Source of the DNA: CAITJF01 sp032654645
GTDB lineage: Bacteria; Pseudomonadota; Gammaproteobacteria; Burkholderiales; Gallionellaceae
Length of the DNA stretch: 64,000 nt
NCBI GenBank assembly: GCA_032654645.1
Contig: JAULAW010000011.1
Span: 1-64,000, forward strand
Direction of reading: 5' to 3'
Position 1 is the first letter of the stretch. The number at the start of each line of letters is the position of its first letter. Shown in pieces: positions 62,602 to 64,000 of the stretch. The notes below the pieces were generated by a model. It did no database searches. It worked only from the letters and a program-made list of their open reading frames with translations, and was not told the DNA's origin. A program made the translations under genes and the position numbers.

Positions 62602-62744
62602 GCTACCTCCCTTAAAAGTTATTTATAATTTGGGGCGTATTGTTTCTCATAACTTTTTCCCCGTCAACGCAATTTTAACCGACACGGCGGGGGAATGCGG
62701 TGTATGTTCTAAGCATTGACAGCCTGTAATTTATAAAATACAGC

Positions 62745-62843
62745 ATGAGCATGTTCGAGGCGGTCCAAAGCACAACGTTTTACAACTGGCTTGGTCAGGC
62801 ACGCATGCGCATCCATGCACGGCTTGACCGCGTAGCGTTGGGT
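62745..62843 (+). pseudogene. Possible HigB-like toxin remnant
   Basis: From ATG 62745 the frame encodes MFEAVQSTTFYNWLGQ and ARMRIHARLDRVALG, which resembles the N-terminal half of HigB-type toxins (a WL motif followed by an Arg-rich ARxRLxRxxxG helix). It lacks the middle part and the active end. The last part runs into DNA belonging to the ParE-like pseudogene on the other strand. The assignment is tentative. Confidence 0.35.
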
Positions 62844-62844
62844 A

Positions 62845-63125
62845 TCATTTCCGCCGAAGCCAGAAGTCAGGGCGGCGTCTCTGATGCGCAATTGCTATTA
62901 TGAAAAGATGGTCTGGAAAAAGGCGGTACACGATATTGAAAGGAAACCGGTGCAGAACAAAGCGGCGTGTTCCAGAAACCCATGACGCACCTAACTCTGG
63001 GCTTCCAGATAAAAGCGAGGCTCCTTTTTCAATGCCAAGCCAAGTTGTTTATTTGCCTGCACAGAGTAAAAAGATGCCGCATTATTTAGATCGGCAGCAG
63101 CAGCGGGATGAACGACTATTTTCAC
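62845..63125 (-). pseudogene. ParE/RelE-type toxin, frameshifted
   Basis: The N-terminal part from GTG 63125 reads VKIVVHPAAAADLNNAASFY, SVQANKQLGLAL, and then goes out of frame. The rest continues in a different frame as IEKGASLLSGSPELGASW, VSGTRRFVLHRFPFNIVYRL, IAIAHQRRRPDFWLRRK and a stop at 62845-62847. Together they make a complete ParE-like toxin. The shift lies near 63030. It is adjacent and downstream of its antitoxin with GTGA overlap, so the pair is a classical addiction module with a dead or edited toxin. Sequencing error is possible. Confidence 0.75.
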
Positions 63126-63346
63126 TTCAAAGCTGCGCGAGCTTGTGCAATCACTTCTTCGAATGGCGTTCCGACAATCTTCCCGCTCTCGATTTCGGCA
63201 ACACGCCTTTCAACTTCAACGGCCCAAGCTGATTCGATTTCACTGTCTTCATCCAGGCTGGCGATAATGTGCTCCGCCAACGGGGCACGGTCAGCAGGTA
63301 CAAGTTTTAACACCTCGGCTTCAAGAATTTCAAATTGCGTTGACAT
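63122..63346 (-). CDS. Addiction-module antitoxin (TIGR02574-type)
   Basis: This 74-residue acidic antitoxin of the putative addiction module component family reads MSTQFEILEAEVLKLVPADR, APLAEHIIASLDEDSE, SAWAVEVERRVAEIESGKIV. The family is paired with RelE/ParE toxins. I chose ATG 63346 because GGAGAG precedes it. An upstream ATG has no such signal. The start of the toxin overlaps its stop as GTGA. It is intact while the toxin frame is broken. Confidence 0.85.
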   Translation of the reverse strand: MSTQFEILEAEVLKLVPADRAPLAEHIIASLDEDSEIESAWAVEVERRVAEIESGKIVGTPFEEVIAQARAALK

Positions 63347-63568
63347 TACATGCTCTCCAGATGACAAGTTGTGATTGTAGCGCGAGTAATGTTTTTAGGT
63401 AAACGGCAAGCTTTGCCTAACGTCGTGTTGAACGGCGGGCACGCGTAGTACACAGCTACCTGAGTTCAACGCAAGCAGTTCTAATGCAGAGTTAACCGGT
63501 GTGCTCGGTTTTTGCGCGCGGCCGTGTTGCGTGCTTGGTAGCACGGTAAATTTGTTCTCTCTCTGAAA

Positions 63569-64000
63569 TCAAGTCAAGCTGCGGTGAGTTGAATTATTTG
63601 TCATGCGCAGATAGTCGAAGACCAAGCGGGTATTTCGGTTCAACTGTTGCATCTTCTGGGCGACGCTGGATTTGCCATCAGAGATGAACTGGATGACGCC
63701 GACGGCGAAGCGGCGTAGCCGGGAGATATTCTCCGGGCCGTAGCCTGTGCGGATACGGCAACGATCTTCATCGAAATTCCAATCGATGACATAGTGGCAG
63801 CGGTTCTCAATCGTCCAGTGCCCGCGATTGATTTCAAGGATGCGCTGCGGGCTGGCTTGTTCTGGGGGGCGGCTGGTCATCCCCAAAGCGACCTCTGCAG
63901 TGATCTTCCCGCTTTTTTTGTATACGGCCTCCCGCTCGATCAGGAAGACTTGCCCGACATGCGGGAAATCCAGGTAGGCATTGAGCGCGGTGCTGCACCA
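63569..64000 (-). pseudogene. ISAs1-family transposase, C-terminal part, cut by window end
   Basis: The reverse frame enters from beyond 64000 and reads STALNAYLDFPHVGQVFLIE, then SGKITAEVALGMTSRPPEQA, INRGHWTIENRCHYVIDWNF and DEDRCRIRTGYGPENISRLR, ending MTNNSTHRSLT. This is the C-terminal domain of ISAs1-family DDE transposases, with the catalytic Glu region in GHWTIEN. The upstream part lies outside the window, so I cannot tell if the gene is complete. A stop is at 63569. Confidence 0.82.

Noticed and set aside
62900..63232. 110-codon forward frame opposite the ParE-like toxin
   Set aside because: The reverse strand carries the recognisable toxin parts. The forward translation has no family match.

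Overview
This window reads as a chromosomal stretch of a Gram-negative betaproteobacterium. The evidence is the gene order (dapF-DUF484-xerC; ahcY-holin-metF; rpsP-rimM-trmD-rplS; rne divergent from a pseudouridine synthase), Kdo and heptose transferases for LPS, a dihaem cytochrome c4 and a haem-c-bearing c-di-GMP protein. A relative of Gallionellaceae/Nitrosomonadales is my inference from overall resemblance. It is not proven by any single gene. No tRNA, rRNA or CRISPR array was seen.

Layout. 1-1.6 kb: tail of an insertion sequence (IS), palindromic intergenic DNA and an AbrB-type toxin-antitoxin (TA) pair wedged against rlmI. 1.6-7.6 kb: a reverse-strand housekeeping run (fic, CoA-binding protein, tag, dapF, DUF484, xerC, rlmI) linked by ATGA and short overlaps. 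7.6-12.2 kb: an accessory graveyard with two decayed transposases, a DUF5619-like gene, a frameshifted ISAzo13, a MazEF-like pair and the last codons of a type I restriction S subunit. 12.2-22.5 kb: Mut7-C protein, rluC, rne with a long leader, an IS1380-type element directly behind rne, a receiver/phosphatase fusion, a deleted IS630 element, and thiC under a TPP riboswitch. 22.7-31.2 kb: pcm-tolC facing a reverse-strand envelope cluster (waaC, waaA, rfbB, rfbA, rfbC, rfbD). 31.4-32.9 kb: a complete rve-type IS. 33-37.5 kb: SAH riboswitch, ahcY, a holin-like protein, metF and trhP. 38-44.2 kb: phoB, a PBP7-type DD-peptidase, an Atm1-like ABC exporter and a haem-sensing GGDEF-EAL protein. 44.4-53 kb: a giant secreted subtilisin and, upstream, a stand-alone relative of its propeptide split by an intact ISAzo13. 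53.4-54.5 kb: a 3'-truncated group II intron. 54.7-64 kb: rpsP-rimM-trmD-rplS, ogt, xerD, a diguanylate cyclase, yqgE, a phosphoesterase, cytochrome c4, a decayed ParE-type TA locus and an ISAs1-type transposase running off the end.

Working together: the methyl cycle (ahcY, metF), LPS core and dTDP-rhamnose synthesis, chromosome-dimer resolution (xerC, xerD) and c-di-GMP signalling are each represented by intact genes. Mobile DNA marks most of the breaks between these blocks. Short GC-rich palindromes recur between genes and, in at least one and probably two cases, inside coding frames.

The most distinctive items are: the 2226-residue subtilisin with two separate seven-unit RCC1-type propellers, plus its interrupted stand-alone propeptide gene; the in-frame fusion of a cyclic-phosphate-type receiver to a low-molecular-weight phosphatase; the TA module bracketed by two versions of the rlmI 3' end; and the haem-c periplasmic sensor on a dual c-di-GMP enzyme.
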